Shown here in pieces: positions 45,850-57,020 of a stretch of 64,000 nucleotides of DNA. The position numbers and the translations under genes were made by a program. Source of the DNA: Leptobrachium leishanense (lineage: Eukaryota; Chordata; Amphibia; Anura; Megophryidae); contig CM019071.1 in NCBI GenBank assembly GCA_009667805.1, forward strand, positions 52,151,514-52,215,513. Direction: 5' to 3'. Under the pieces are notes generated by a model. That model made no database searches and had not been told where the DNA came from. It saw only the letters and a list, made by a program, of their open reading frames with translations. Numbering within the stretch: the stretch's first letter is position 1; every line of letters starts with the position of its first letter.

Positions 45850-46665
45850 AATGTGATTATTAATGCAATATCTGTATGTGCTGCATAATGCCTGTGTATG
45901 GCAGTTACAACAACACCTTTGCTCTGTATGTGCTGTATAATGCCTGTGTATGGCAATTACAGCAACACCTTGTATCTGTATGAGCCGCATAATACCTGTG
46001 TATGGCAATTACAGCAACACCTTGTATCTGTATGTGCCGCATAATACCTGTGTATGGCAATTACAGCAACGCCTTGTATCTGTATGTGCTGTATAATGCC
46101 TGTGTATGTTAATTACAGCAACACCTTGTATCTGTATGTGCCGCATAATACCTGTGTATGGCAATTACAGCAACACCTTGTATCTGTATGTGCTGCATAT
46201 TGCCTGTGTATCGCAATTACAGCAACACCTTGTATCTGTATGTGCTGCATAAAGCCTTTGTATGACAATTACAGCAACACCTTGTATCTGTATGTGCTGC
46301 ATAATGCCTGTGTATGGCAATTACAGCAACACCTTGTATCTGTATGTGCTGCATAATGCCTGTGTATGGCAATTACAGCAACACCTTGTATCTGTATGTG
46401 CCGCATAATGCCTGTGTATGGCAATTACAGCAACACTTTTTATCTGTATGTGCCGCATAATGCCTGTGTATGGCAATTACAGCAACACCTTGTATCTGTA
46501 TGTGCTGCATAATGCCTGTGTATGGCAATTACAGCAACACCTTGTATCTGTATCTGCTGCATAATGACTGTGTATGGCAATTACAGCAACACCTTGTATC
46601 TGTATGTGACGCATAATACCTGTGTATGACAATTACAGTAACACCTTGTATCTTTACTGTACAAG
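45850..46665. repeat. 52-bp minisatellite, about 15 units
   Basis: Period 52 bp (ttacagcaacaccttgtatc at 46321 and 46373), unit 'tgctgcataatgcctgtgtatggcaa..'. The first units are more diverged. The 100-residue Cys/Ile/Tyr-rich frame is a chance result. Confidence 0.95.
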
Positions 46666-47888
46666 GATTTACACTCATTATAACCCCCTGAATCTTATCT
46701 CTGTACAGCAGCGAGTGACCGACCCCACAGCTCTCCCAGTATTCTGCCAAACCCCTGGCTGCTGGAATGCAGAAGTAAAGTTTGCTGAGTTTATTGTTAC
46801 AGTGAGGGTGGGGACTGCTCCTTGCAGCTTCTTTACTGTAATACATGGTGATAAGAGTGTGATCTCACTGAAAATCCCATTATTCCTCAGGGGTGTACAC
46901 TAATCTGGTATTACAACGGTAAGCAAAGGAGGTTTTGATATGCTAATGATTGCTTTTCAGTGTATTACAATGCAAAATAGAGTTTACATTTTTTTGATAG
47001 TGAATGCTTTGCAGTTTGCATACTAACCTCTGAGCTACCTTGCCAGCCTGTATATTTTATAAAGAAGCACTTTGTCCCCTTCTGTACAGCTGATGGATAC
47101 TTCACTCTCTAGCACTTTGATGCATTGCTGTTCATCATGATTTGCTTTGAAATCAAGATTTTTATGTTTATTGTGGTTACTTTTCAATCAAATCTAATGT
47201 ATTAAAATATGACTGTTGCTGAAGATTATCTTCCAACAAAAAAATAAAATTTGACATATTTGCACTTTGGTTTTCAAGTTATTACAACTTATTTTTTTTT
47301 GTGAGCAAATGTCTGGAAGGTAAAACCAATTTTGAAAGTGTATTTTTACTAACGCGTCGGCAGGTATTGCTTAATACACCCTATAGAAATGAAAGGCAAT
47401 CTCCGCTCCAGGTTCCGGTCGTGGGGGAGTCCACCAGTTCTTGAAAATATTGGCTAACACAGAACTTCCCTTGGCAGCGGGTGCTGCATATGTAACAATC
47501 TTTACAGGGAAATAATCACAATTATTAAATTTATAATTTGCTTTAATTAACTGACATCTGGCACCGCACAAATGTCGGATGCCTTTACAGTGAACGTGCA
47601 GCTATAACAATGCAATTCAGTTTACATAATATGATCCAGGGGAAAAAAGAAGCTCCGGAGAAGAAACATAATATTATTTCCTCCTTAATCTATGTTTTTC
47701 AGAGCAGAACATAATTTATAATAAGGGTTTTTGTGACACTTTTCAAAGCACTTTCAGCTGCAACATTCACCATATATTTAGTAAGAAAACATTCATTGCA
47801 TTAATTTAGCTTTCTAGTGTTTCCCTATTTTTTAAGTAATCCTAAATACAAGAAACAAGTAAAGAAGCATTTTAGCAACTGGAGCCAT
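46666..47888. other. No gene; single-copy looking
   Basis: No element ends or arrays. 47510-47660 (taaatttataatttgctttaattaactgac) is an A/T-rich candidate regulatory stretch. Confidence 0.35.
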
Positions 47889-47892
47889 TTAA

Positions 47893-48508
47893 CCTCCCTG
47901 GCGGTCTAATTTTTTCAAAACTTTGTGTCTAAAAGCGTATCAATTTTTTTTTAAAGGAAACGTGTTTTTGTACATAGTTAGCCTGTAATAATTAGGAATC
48001 ACGCACTGAAATCCGTGCAATCAAGAGTTCTTACTGGTAAAATCCTTTATAAATTAATTAATTAATTTAAAAAAATAGTACATAAACGGAGTCCGATAAA
48101 GTTTGAAACACAAAATAATAATTTATTATCCCAAAAATAATTATCCAAAATAATGCAAATAAATGATATTCAATAAAATACAACAAAAAACACTGAAATC
48201 TGTCTGAGAACAAGGGTGAGACGATGTATGGTCTATTTCTTACCCTGTACTGCCACCTAGTGGCCGTTCATAAACATTTCCATTTGTATTCAGTGAGTTT
48301 TGTGAATGAATTTGCTGCGGTCCAGCCCCTCTGCATCATGTGACTCGCAGGGAGCCATCCAGGAAGCAGCTCGCTGTGATCACACTGCGGGGACAGCGAG
48401 GGAGCCAGGAGGAGGTGAGTAAACATCCAGCCCGAGTGTGGCTCGGGGTTACCGTTCGCAGTAGCGAAATTTAACCCTGAGTCACACTCGGGAATACCGC
48501 CAGGGAGG
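47893..48508. mobile_element. piggyBac-like MITE (616 bp), TTAA target
   Basis: TTAA at 47889-47892 and 48509-48512 encloses perfect inverted ends CCTCCCTGGCGGT..ACCGCCAGGGAGG. The sub-terminal 'taacccctgagtcacactcggg'-like text at 48474-48492 is palindromic with itself. This end sequence belongs to a family I recognise as common in frog genomes. It has no transposase. Confidence 0.9.
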
Positions 48509-48512
48509 TTAA

Positions 48513-48805
48513 GTTAATCGTATATATTTAGTAGCTTTCAGTAGCCATCTATCCTCCCCTCTGTGATCCCCATCTTCCTTGTTACAAGGGAAGGGCGTTT
48601 CTGCTGCCGAATTCAATGTTTAGGATGAGATTGGTGTTGAGATTAGGTTACAGATGGAAAGAGGAAAAGCGTTGATGAAAAACTATCACACGTTTCTATT
48701 TTCACCGAAGAAAGGTAAAAATGTCAAGTCTTGACAACTACTCGTCAAAAAAAATGAACAGTACAAGAACTGATAACTGTTATTTAGAAGAACTACCCAA
48801 ACATA
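48513..48805. other. No recognisable feature
   Basis: Short interval between two transposons; no frame. Confidence 0.3.
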
Positions 48806-49065
48806 CAGGGTTATTCAATATTAAGAGATCCGAATGGCTGCCGAAATGGAACCGAACGCTAAAATCAGCGTTCGGTTACCTTTCTTGGCCATTCTACTAT
48901 CCAGAGAGCAGGCAATTTGCCAAATCCTGGCGAATTGCCGGCACATACGGTGCCTGTTCGGTGCCTGTTCAAGGGCAGTGAAATCCCCATAGAGAAGCAA
49001 TGCTTTGGCTATTCAGAGAACACAAACCAGCAGTGAAAGGTTCCCGAAATGCTCTGCCATTCGGT

Positions 49066-49375
49066 GGTTTCACCCTAGGTTTAAGGGGGTTAGGGTTAGG
49101 TTTAGGAGGGGGTTAGGGTTAGGGCTAGGTTTAGGTTTAGGGGGGATAGGGCTAGGTTTAGGGGGTTAGGGCTAGATTTAGGGGGTATGGGCTAGGTTTG
49201 GGGGGTTAGGGTTAGGGCTAGGTTTAGGGGTTTAGGGCTAGGTTTAGAGGGTTAGGGTTAGGGCTAGTTTTAGAGGGTTAGGGCTAGGTTTAGGGGGTTA
49301 GGGCCAGGTTTAGGGGTTAGGGGGTTAGGGTTAGAACTAGGTTTTGGGGGTTAGGGAGTAGGGTTAGTGTTAGCC
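49066..49375. repeat. (TTAGGG)-like degenerate array inside a CAGGG element
   Basis: 'ggtttagggggttagggttagggctag' units of about 20-27 bp, all in the TTAGGG orientation. Too irregular and too short to be a real telomere. Confidence 0.9.
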
Positions 49376-49680
49376 TCTGGGATTTTGGACGTCTGGAAGT
49401 TGGCCGTCAGGGAGTTGTCTGTGTAGGGAAGTTGGCCGTCAGGGAGTTGTCTGTGTAGGGAAGTTGGCCATGTAGGTAAGTTCGCCTTCAGGGAGTTGTC
49501 TGTGTAGGGAAGTTGGCCGTGTAGGGAAGTTGGCTGTCAGGGAGTTGTCTGTGTAGGGAAGTTGGCCGTGTAGGGAAGTTGGCCGTGTAGGGAAGTTGGC
49601 CATGTAGGTAAGTTCGCCTTCAGGGAGTTGTCTGTGTAGGGAAGTTGGCCGTCAGGATTTTGGCATTAGGGAACCTGGTT
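49376..49680. repeat. 'ggaagttggccgtcagggag' array (mixed 18/31 bp)
   Basis: Units 'gggaagttggccgtgta' (18 bp) and 'ggccgtcagggagttgtctgtgtagg' (31 bp) alternate. The array follows the telomere-like block directly. Confidence 0.9.
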
Positions 49681-49923
49681 GTAGGGATTTTGACCCAAAC
49701 CCGTTCTCAGATGTGTTCTGCTGTTTTGCGATGGTTTTTCGGATGCGTTTGGCGGTTTTGCGGCAGTTTTTCAGATGTGTTTGGCGACTTGTTTCCTGCA
49801 CTTCGGGACCCTGCAATGAATGCTGAATTCACTGCAGGGTCGGCAAATTTAACTCCCCAAAGTGCGGGGAACGAAAGAGCACAGGAATTCTGATGGAATT
49901 TCGGTGCTCTTTGAATAACCCTG

Positions 49924-50615
49924 AAAATGTTGCTCCAATAATAAATCATCATTATGTTGCGCCGTGGAGTGACTGGCTCTCCTGCCTGATACTCAAATGG
50001 TTAAAGTGAGAGACTGTTGCTGGGGATGTTTGCTTCTTCTCTCATAATTATTCTTTCACTGAAGGAAAAACAAAAGTAAGTTTTTAAGTCAAAGCAAAGA
50101 TACTTAAGAAAATTCTCCGTCTTGTGATTCAGCCCGTCTGGTTATAAATTCAGAGGAAGGAATGTTTATTAAATCCGAATCACGATGCTCGACCACACAT
50201 TTCATTTCAGGCATATACAATTCCGGATCCCGTAAGATGCTCATCGTGTGATGTGTCTGCAGATATCCAGTGTTTTATCCTCACAAACACATCTCGCATC
50301 GTGCCGGGCATCATCCTGCCTGCTCTTCCGCTTTATACACCCGCTGAAATCATTTACGCAGATGACATATGCTATTCAATAGACAGAGGATGACACTGCC
50401 TACTGCGCGGACTCTGAACTGGTAATTAGAGGCACCGGCCCCTGGCATTAACGGACCCCGTCTGGGGGGAAATTATGTAAGGTCACTAAACTGGGTCTAA
50501 AACAACTCGAACATTAAAAATGAACATCTCTGGATAGCGGTGACAGTCATATTCTAACCTGTCAAGATCATAAGTGGCATCTAACGAAAGTAGCATGAAG
50601 GGGCAAGGTGATCAT
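49924..50615. other. No gene; possible conserved stretch
   Basis: 50330-50480 (catttacgcagatgacatatgc; actggtaattagaggcaccgg) is non-repetitive and could be regulatory. The last 50 bases begin the 36-bp array seen after 51952. Confidence 0.3.
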
Positions 50616-50789
50616 ATGACAGATAGACATGTGCACAGCACAAAATTTCGTTTTGAACTAATGGATTAGTCCTAAAATGCAATTTATTTAGTTGCTAAAG
50701 AAATTCGTTTTCAGTTCTTTAGTATGAAAACAAATTTCATTCATCCGAAAACCAGTGGATACAATTACTATTGTAGTGGCTCCTCAGAG

Positions 50790-51190
50790 GGCTGAGATCG
50801 CTGCTTGTTACAGTATCTCTCACTCTCAGCACAATGTGGGCCATATTACATAGTTGGTGCTAACTTAACCATAGCTGTTGTAAACTTCCCAGAGCCATTA
50901 GAGCCCATGGAGGTTTTCAGTTTACAACAGCTCTGGTTAAGTTAGCACCAACATTGTTATACTGCCCCGTGTCAGGCAAAGCTGTTACAGTAACTGACTG
51001 CTGCTCATCACAGCGCTCAGAGTTTCAGTAAAACTAGTAAATAATATTTTTATATGTAAGAGGTTAGAACAATATTATTTCCTTGTTTTACTGAAACTCT
51101 GAGCTCTGTTACAGTCAGTTACTGTAACAGCTGAGCCTGATACATTGTACTGAGAGATAATGTAACAAGCAGTCGATCTCTGCGCTCACA
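50790..51190. repeat. Nested inverted repeats inside hAT D
   Basis: Outer arms 'gctgcttgttacagtatctctca' (about 50790-50820) and 'tgagagataatgtaacaagcagt' (51150-51173). A first inner hairpin 'ttggtgctaacttaacc..gctgttgtaaac' / 'gtttacaacagc..ggttaagttagcaccaa' (50855-50953). A second 'gttacagtaactgactg..ctcagagtttcagtaaaac' / 'gttttactgaaactctgag..cagttactgtaac' (50985-51130). Confidence 0.88.
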
Positions 51191-51229
51191 GCCACTGGAT
51201 TTAAAGGGCTAAAAAAAAAGGCTCCTCTC

Positions 51230-51720
51230 TGTATAATGTTTAGAACATCCTCCTGCATTAATTAATACCCCTCTCTGTATAATGTATACAACATCCACCA
51301 GCATTAATTAATACCCCTCTCTGTATAATATATAGAACATCCTCCTGAATTAATTAATGTCCCTCTCTGTATAGAACATCCGCCTCAATTTATACCTTTC
51401 TCTGTATAATGTATATAACATCCTCCTGCATTAATACCCCTCTCTGTATAATGTTTAGAAATCCTCCTACATTAATACCCCTGTCTGTATAATGTATACA
51501 ACATCCACCTGCATTAATTAATACCCCTCTCTGTATAATATATAGAACATCCTCCTGAATTAATTAATGTCCCTCTCTGTATAGAACATCCTCCTCAATT
51601 AATACCCCTCTCTGTATAATATATAGAACATCCTCCTGCATTAATACCCCTCTCTGTATAATGTATAGAACATCCTCCTGCATTAATTAATGCCCCTCTC
51701 TGTATAGAACATCCTACTGC
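51230..51720. repeat. 46-bp minisatellite inside hAT D
   Basis: Eleven or so units 'ataccc(c)tctctgtataatgt' + 'atagaacatcctcctgcatta', some lacking 'attaatt' or the 'ataatgt' part. It lies between the foldback and the right end of the hAT element. Confidence 0.93.
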
Positions 51721-51952
51721 ATTGGCATGTGGAGGGTGCAGAACTTCGGATGTTGCGCTCTTCATTGCTGGTCTCCTTCACTCATCAATGTAATATCACA
51801 AAAAGGACTGAAACTAAAAGGTAGTGCATTTTATTTTAGTTTCTTTCGTTTTTTGTACTGAGCAGTTTTGTTTCTCTTGAGTCATACGAAAACTAAATTA
51901 TCCCAAAATTCGGACTAAATCATTTTAGTACTAAAACAAATGCACATGTCTA

Positions 51953-52860
51953 ATGACAGATTGAATGGGTTAATCATTGGGTTAATGGGATATTATGATA
52001 ACAAAGTGACTAGTGGGTTAAAGGGACCTCATGACAGCACTGGGTTAAATAGGAACTAATGACAGCAAGGCTTGATTAAAGAGATCTAATGGCAGAGAGG
52101 CGATCAATGGGTTAAAAGGACCTAATGACAGTGAGGTAATTACTGAGTTAAAGGGACCTAATGGCAGCCAGGTGATGAGTAAAAAGGGTCCAAATAACAG
52201 TGAGATGATTAATAGAGGCTATTAATTGTTTAACAAGATCTAATGGCAGAGAGGCAATCAATGGGTTAAAGGGAGCTAATCACAGGCTGGTAACTAATAG
52301 GTTAAATATACCTAATGACAGGCGATTTACAACGAGTTAAAGGGATCTAATGGCAGTGGGGGTTAATGGATTAAGTGGAAATAATTGCAGCAGGTTGATC
52401 AATGAGTCAAAGGGACCTAATGACAGAAAAGGGATTAATGGGTTAAAGGGACCTAATGTCAGGGGATTAATGGGTTAAAGGGATCTAATGACAACAAATT
52501 GAACGACATTGAGGTGAATACTGTGTTGAAAAGATCTATTGATAGCAAAGAGATTAATGGGTTAAAGCAGAGATGTAATGACAGCAAGGTGATTAATGGG
52601 TTAAAGCAGGGATGTAATGACAACAAGGTGATTAATGGGTTAAAGCAGAGATGTAATGACTGGGAGGTGCTTAATGGGTTAAAGAGACATAATGACAGAG
52701 AGGCTAATAATGGGGTAAAAGGGTCTATTATCAGTGAAGTGATTAAGGGGCTAAAGGGAGCTGATGACAGAAAGGTGTTTAAAGGGTTAAAGGGATCTAA
52801 TAGCAGCATGGTGATTAATGTGTTCATGGAATCTAATGACAGAGAGGTGATTAACCCTTT
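51953..52860. repeat. 36-bp degenerate array
   Basis: Units of about 36 bp built on 'gattaatgggttaaagggacctaatgacag'. The unit at 50570-50623 on the other side of hAT D belongs to it. The 178-residue frame at 52499-53035 is mostly repeat. Confidence 0.9.
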
Positions 52861-52904
52861 CCCGCTGCAAGGCATACCATGCTGCCCCTGGGGTGGGTGG
52901 GCAT

Positions 52905-53724
52905 TAAAGCCACGGTGTCACCGACATTCCGGTGCTCTCTCATTCCCTGTACTTCGGGGAATCAAAATTCCCCACCCTGCGGTGAATTCAGCATTCACCG
53001 CAGGGTCCACGGAGTGCAGGGAAAACCCGCCGTAAACCTGCCGAACACCCACCGAATACCCGCTGGATCCGCTGCAAAAAACACGCCGAACACAATGGAA
53101 AAAGCCGACGAGCCACTGATCACAGCACAGACCAGCCACCGGAAAAGGCCGACAAGCTGACAAACGGGGTTACATTTTTTTTTTTAAAAAAAAAATTAGC
53201 TTCAAAGTGTCAAAAATGAAACGCTGTTTGTAAAAAAAACAACTGAATGAAAATGTCTGGAATTTACACATAAGATCCAATGAATGATAATAAAAAGGGC
53301 TGTTACAGAAAAAAGAAAAAAACACTGTAAAAAAAAATTGCTAGGAAAAAAACAAAAAATGGCTAAAAGATCCTAAAAAAAATCAATAAATAAAGAGACT
53401 TTTTGCTGCAGATTAAAATAATAAATGTTTTATGAAATATTGAATTAAAACCGGAATATTTTTAACATTGAAGCCTATGGGATTCGTCTGAATAAACCTG
53501 CAGAGTGAAAACACCGAACAGCAGGGCATTTCGACACCTTTTCTCTGCTGTTCGGTGTCTGTGAATAGATTAACCATTGCTTCTCTATTAGGGATTTCAC
53601 TGCCGTCGGCACCGTACTTGCTGGCAGGTCGCCAAACTTTGGCGAACTGCCTGCTCTCCGAGTAGCCGAATGGACACGAAATGTCACCGAACAGGGAAAT
53701 TCCATTCTCTCTGATTAACCCCTG
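52905..53724 (+). mobile_element. CAGGG-family copy, right end only
   Basis: The family's GC-rich leader (accctgcggtgaattcagcattcaccgcaggg at 52974-53007), A-rich core and 'gcctatgggattcg' landmark (53473) are present, ending CTCTCTGATTAACCCCTG at 53707-53724. The left terminus is missing, so it is truncated or joined to the array. Confidence 0.75.
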
Positions 53725-54455
53725 TAGACGCTGCTCCCTGGAATTAGTCCCATGCATTTGCGAGTCTGGCTGCAGAGAGTTTCCGAATATCTTTATTTTG
53801 TTCTAAGAAAGCATTAACAGCCACTAATGGACTAATCACCTTCCCTTCTTTTCAGCCTAAAATAGCTCGACGACACTTAATGATTAGCATTTAGCAAATG
53901 ATAAGAGCTTTCAGACAAAACAAGGGCAAAAAAGCCGTGTATAATTCCTGCTTTTTATTTTATAATGATGTTTTAGCTTGTTAATCAAACATTGCATAAG
54001 GAGGGAAAGTCTCGGCAGCCTGTGTAATGGCGCACTAATATCCCCTCTCATTGTGCCGTTAATCTGTCAAATGTTTTTCTTCTACACTCATTTGGAAATG
54101 CGTGTTAATTCTATTGGCACAAGAGGTCTACGGGCCAATTAACCCCACTTCTCGCTGGAAAGTCTCCCTGCCTCCTGCATCCCTCCTAGAACAAGCCACG
54201 AGGCTTCCAAATACATAAAACATGCAGCCAAGAGGGGGTCTTGGGGCAAGCAAACATCATGGGATGGGTCGGATGCCAAGCTCTATTTGAAAGGAGGAGG
54301 AATGCGTTGCCATCTTGTTACATATAAAAAAAACACCACTTCACAACTTAAACATGTTAACGGTCTTTAGAGGGAGACGGAAATGCCACCTCATTTATAA
54401 GAACACAGCTTGGTCACAAAACCAATAATTCACAAAGACATAGCTAATACATAGG
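53725..54455. other. Non-repetitive island, candidate conserved non-coding element
   Basis: 53840-54190 has no repeat or frame and is dense in homeodomain-like cores (ttaatgattagcatttagcaaatgat, gcttgttaatcaaac, cgttaatctgtcaa, gccaattaacccc). It is comparable in style to 38570-38960. Inference only. Confidence 0.4.
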
Positions 54456-55514
54456 AATGAAGGTGCTGGAGATGGGGTTAGGGTTGAGGAACGATTAGGA
54501 TGGAGTTTGGAGTTTGGAGAGGTTAGAGATTGGGAGAGATTAGAATTTGGGAGAGTTGAGGGTGGGAGTTAGCAAGAGGTTAGGGTGGGTTTAAAGCTTG
54601 GGAATGGCAGGGTGGGGGTTAAATTGGGGGTTGGAGTTTGGGTGGGTTAGGGTATGCAATACCGTTTGGGAGAGGCTAGATTGAGGTTAGAGTTTGGGAA
54701 ATGTTAGGGTAGGGGTTAGAGTTTGGGAAATGTTAGGGTGGGGTTAGAGTTTGGGAAAGTTATTGTGGGGTTAGAGCTTGGGAGGGTTAGGGTGGGGTTA
54801 GAGCTTGGGAGGGTTAGGGTGGGGTTAGAGCTTGGGAGGGTTAGGGTGGGGGTTACAGTTTTGCAGGGTTAGGGTCTGCATTAGTGTTTTTTTTGATGGG
54901 CTAGATTGGGGTTAGAGTTTGAGATGGTTAGGGTGGGGGTTAGAGTTTGAGAGGATTAAGATGAGGGTTAGAGTTTGGGAGGGTTAGGGTAGGGGTTAGA
55001 GTTTGATGGGGTTAGGGGGCTAGATTTTGGGAGGTTTAGGGTAAGGGTTAGAGTTTGGTGGGGTTAGGGAGTTAAAGTTTGGGAGGGTTATTAGGGTCTG
55101 CAATAGTGTTTGAGAGAGACTAGATTGAGGTTAGAGTTTGGGAAAGGTTATGATGGGGATAGAGCTTGGGAGGATTAGGGTGTGCATTAGTGTTTTTTTG
55201 ATGGGCTAGATTGGGGTTAGAGTTTGAGAGGGTTGGGGTAGGGATTGGGGTTAGAGTTTGAGAGGGTTGGGGTAGGGATTGGGGTTAGCGTTTGGGAGGG
55301 TTGGGGTTTAGAGTTTGGGGTGGTTAGATTTTTGGAGGGTTAGGGTGTGAGTTAGAGATTGGGAGTTAGAGTTTGGGAGAATTGAGGGTTAGAGATTGGG
55401 GTTAGAGTTTGGGAGGATTGGGGGTTAGAAATTGGGAAGGTAGGAGTTTGGGAGGGTAAGGGTGTGGGTTAGAGATTAGGGTGAGAGTCTGGGAGGGTAA
55501 GGGTGTGGGTTAGT
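54456..55514. repeat. TTAGGG-derived G-rich array, left block
   Basis: Degenerate units of about 26-42 bp, 'gttagagtttgggagggttagggtggg', all G-rich on the plus strand. No frame stays open. Interrupted by element F. Confidence 0.9.
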
Positions 55515-55764
55515 GATTGGGGCAGTGGCGTCACTAGGGTTGGTGTCACCCGGTGCGGTAATTTATGGTGTCACCCCCCGAGTTTTACGAATTTTTTTAA
55601 CTACTCTTACTCATAAATCAGTACTCCCATATAACACTGAATGCTCATACACACAGCGCACATTACTGTGAGGTTTATTGCTGTGGAGCTCTCTCATATG
55701 CTCACACAAATTTTGGCGAACTGCCAGCAAGTACGGTGCATGTTCGAAGGCAGTGAAAGGTAAG

Positions 55765-56110
55765 GCACACATGGATATATATTGCCCCAGCTCACATATG
55801 GATATATTGCCCCAGACCAGCTCACACATTGATATTATGCCCCAGACCAGCTCACACATGGATATATTGCCCCAGACCAGCTCACACATGGATATATTGC
55901 CCCAGAACAGCTCACACATAGATATATGCCCCCAGACCAGCTCATACATGGATATATGCCCCCAGACCAGCTCACACATGGTTATATTTGCCCCCAGCTC
56001 ACACATGGTTTTATTTGACCCCAGCTCACACATGATTAGATTTGCCCCCCAGCTCACACATGATTAGATTTTCCCCAGCTCATATGGGTAGATTTGCCCC
56101 AGCTCTCACC
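55765..56110. repeat. 30-bp minisatellite inside hAT F
   Basis: About 12 units 'agctcacacatggatatatt' + 'gccccagacc', the later ones shorter and reading 'ggttagatttgcccc'. The shorter units are the complement of the 43250-44150 array. Confidence 0.92.
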
Positions 56111-56130
56111 TCCTGTCTGCTCGTTGCTCA

Positions 56131-56357
56131 CCCCCGATTAGATCCTGCCGTGGCTGCATGCTTTTCCCTCCTACGTGCGGCCGCCAGCATAAATATCTGC
56201 CACTTGCCTGGGGTTTTATACATCAGCCAGCCGCGATCTTGCGAGATCGCGGCTGGCCGGTGTATAGAACCCCAGGCAAGAGGTAGATATTCATGCTGGT
56301 GGCCGCACATAGGAGGGAAAAGCATGCGGCCACCGGCAGGATCTAATCGGGGGGGGA
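56131..56357. repeat. Foldback inside hAT F, about 105-bp arms
   Basis: 'cccccgattagatcctgccg' at 56131-56150 is complemented by 56336-56357. Pairing runs to the centre GCGATCTTGCGAGATCGC at 56233-56250. Confidence 0.92.
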
Positions 56358-56446
56358 GCGTTTGGATGCCGCTGCTTTGGTGTCACCCTAAGGGCGGGTG
56401 TCACTTGATGTGGGCCGCACCCCCCACCCCGACCTAGCACGCTAGT

Positions 56447-57020
56447 GATTGCGGGTTAGAGTTTGGAAGGGTTGGGGTTTAGAGTTTGGGGTGGTTAGAT
56501 TTTTGGAGGCTTAGGGTGTGAGTTAAAGATTGAGAGTTAGAGTTTGGGAGAATTGAGGGTTAGAGATTGGGGGTTAGAGTTTGGGAGGATTGGGGGTTAG
56601 AGATTGGAGGTTAGGGTTTGGAAGGGTAAGGGTGTTAGTTAGAGATTGGGATTAGCGATTGAGAAGGTAGGAGTTTGGGAGGGTAAGAGTATGGGTTCGA
56701 GATTGGGGTGAGCATTTGGGAGGGTAAGGGTGTGGGTTAGAGATTGGGGTGAGAGCTTGGGAGAATAAGGGTGTGGGTTTGAGATTGGGGTGAGAGTTTG
56801 GGAGGGTAAGGGTGTGGGTTAGAGATTGGGTTCGAGTTTGGGAGGGTAAGGGTGTGGGTTAGAGATTGGGGGTTAGAGTTTGGGAGGGTAAGGGTGTCGG
56901 TTAGTGATTGGGGGTTAGAGTTTGGGAGGGTAAGGGTGTGGGTTAGAGATTCAGGGGTTAGAGTTTGTGATGGGGGGTGAGAGTTTGGATGGGTAAGGGT
57001 GTGGGTTAAAGATTGGGAAG
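56447..57020. repeat. TTAGGG-derived G-rich array, right block
   Basis: Continuation of 54456-55514, here with a more regular 42-bp unit 'gagtttgggagggtaagggtgtgggttagagattggg'. Confidence 0.9.

Larger units (their letters stand above)
48806..49923 (-). mobile_element. CAGGG-family element with internal telomere-like and 31-bp arrays
   Basis: Ends CAGGGTTATTCAATATTAAGAG and TCTTTGAATAACCCTG. Family landmarks are on both sides: the GAACCGAACGC..GCGTTCGGTTACC hairpin at 48850-48882 on the left, and the 'ggaccctgcaatgaatgctgaattcactgcaggg' leader on the right. The A-rich core is replaced by a TTAGGG-like array and then a 'ggaagttggccgt' array. Flanking triplets (ATA and AAA) do not match exactly. 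Confidence 0.75.
50624..51952. mobile_element. Non-autonomous hAT element D with foldback and 46-bp array
   Basis: Ends TAGACATGTGCAC and ATGCACATGTCTA with an exact 8-bp duplication ATGACAGA at 50616-50623 and 51953-51960. It is inserted in the 36-bp array. The interior has nested inverted repeats (50780-51190) and then a 46-bp minisatellite (51230-51720). No transposase. Confidence 0.93.
55523..56446. mobile_element. hAT-like element F with foldback and 30-bp array
   Basis: The left end CAGTGGCGTCACTAGGG and right end (inverted) 'actagcgtgctaggtcgggg' are similar but imperfect. The flanks GATTGGGG (55515-55522) and GATTGCGG (56447-56454) match at 7 of 8 bases. Inside are a 30-bp array and a large foldback. 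No transposase. Confidence 0.75.
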
